Origin: Adineta steineri
Taxonomy: Eukaryota; Rotifera; Eurotatoria; Adinetida; Adinetidae
Direction: 5' to 3'
Assembly: GCA_905250115.1 (NCBI GenBank)
Contig: CAJNOI010000002.1
Span: 1,329,678-1,393,677, forward strand
DNA length: 64,000 nucleotides
The position numbers and the translations under genes were made by a program. The notes under the pieces are model-generated. The model worked only from the letters and a program-made list of their open reading frames with translations. It was not told the origin of the DNA and searched no databases. The number at the start of each line of letters is the position of its first letter. Position 1 is the stretch's first letter. Positions 63,881 through 64,000 of this stretch are shown in pieces.

Positions 63881-64000
63881 TTATCGTATAGCAATTGGTG
63901 TACGATTAGAATAGAGTGATGCAGGTGCAAAACTATCGAAACCATTTTGAATACCTTTGTATTTTGGTAAAGTATCAAGAAATGAACAAACTTGTCTTTG
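63881..64000 (-). CDS. C-terminal end of an unidentified gene (cut by window edge)
   Basis: The minus strand is open from the window end to TAA at 63883-63881, encoding 39 residues with balanced composition (FLDTLPKYKGIQNGFDSFAP, ending RTPIAIR). It reads as coding sequence, unlike the neighbouring A/T-rich frames. The family is not recognised, and its upstream exons lie outside the window. Confidence 0.6.
   Translation of the reverse strand, partial: QRQVCSFLDTLPKYKGIQNGFDSFAPASLYSNRTPIAIR

Noticed and set aside
1-64000. tRNA or rRNA genes and transposons with recognisable proteins
   Set aside because: No tRNA A/B-box pair with a cloverleaf, no rRNA, and no reverse transcriptase, transposase or long terminal repeat was recognised by eye. 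A tRNAscan or repeat-library search could change this.

Overview
This window is eukaryotic nuclear DNA. It is about 70% A+T, with many 45-65 nt GT-AG introns, dense genes on both strands, AATAAA signals and single-copy animal gene families. The best guess is a bdelloid rotifer (Adineta or Rotaria type). Support comes from the base composition, the short introns, a short tract of (CCCACA)n, which is the complement of the TGTGGG repeat reported for bdelloid telomeres, and an F-box/LRR gene built of repeated exons. The assignment is inference; no rRNA or mitochondrial marker is present. All gene models were spliced by eye from the sequence.

Left part (1-31 kb) is compact housekeeping DNA. An RBM7-like RNA-binding gene (-) shares a 364-bp promoter region with a proteasome adaptor ECM29 gene (+). 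Next come a mitochondrial ferredoxin FDX1 and the PI3-kinase regulatory subunit VPS15. A very short INCENP-like gene lies tail to tail with a spermine/polyamine oxidase gene. An MDC1-like DNA-damage mediator (FHA, TQxY repeats, tandem BRCT) follows, then an F-box/LRR gene, the histone chaperone ASF1 and mitochondrial ribosomal protein mL54. Some neighbours are very close (57 bp from the ECM29 stop to the FDX1 start) and have a pyrimidine tract plus AG just before the downstream start codon. That is what trans-spliced operons look like, and spliced-leader trans-splicing is known in bdelloids.

Middle part (31-54 kb) is sparser. It holds a GLUT-type sugar transporter, three related claudin-like four-TM genes, a single-RRM protein, two degenerate coding fragments, an interstitial telomere-like repeat, and a minus-strand F-box gene. 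In that gene each 28-residue leucine-rich repeat is its own 84-nt phase-0 exon, and the exon-intron unit is tandemly repeated with a 141-nt period. An assembly gap interrupts the array.

Right part (54-64 kb) has a secreted two-Ig protein, about 4 kb without genes, a class A GPCR with a third intracellular loop of about 370 residues, and the last exon of an unidentified minus-strand gene cut by the window end.

The most unusual items are the exon-per-repeat LRR array, the 174-residue INCENP-like protein that keeps the Aurora-binding IN-box but lacks the TSS motif, the 68-codon open frame directly after the TGA of the amine oxidase, the TQxY repeats in the MDC1-like protein, and the possible trans-spliced operons.
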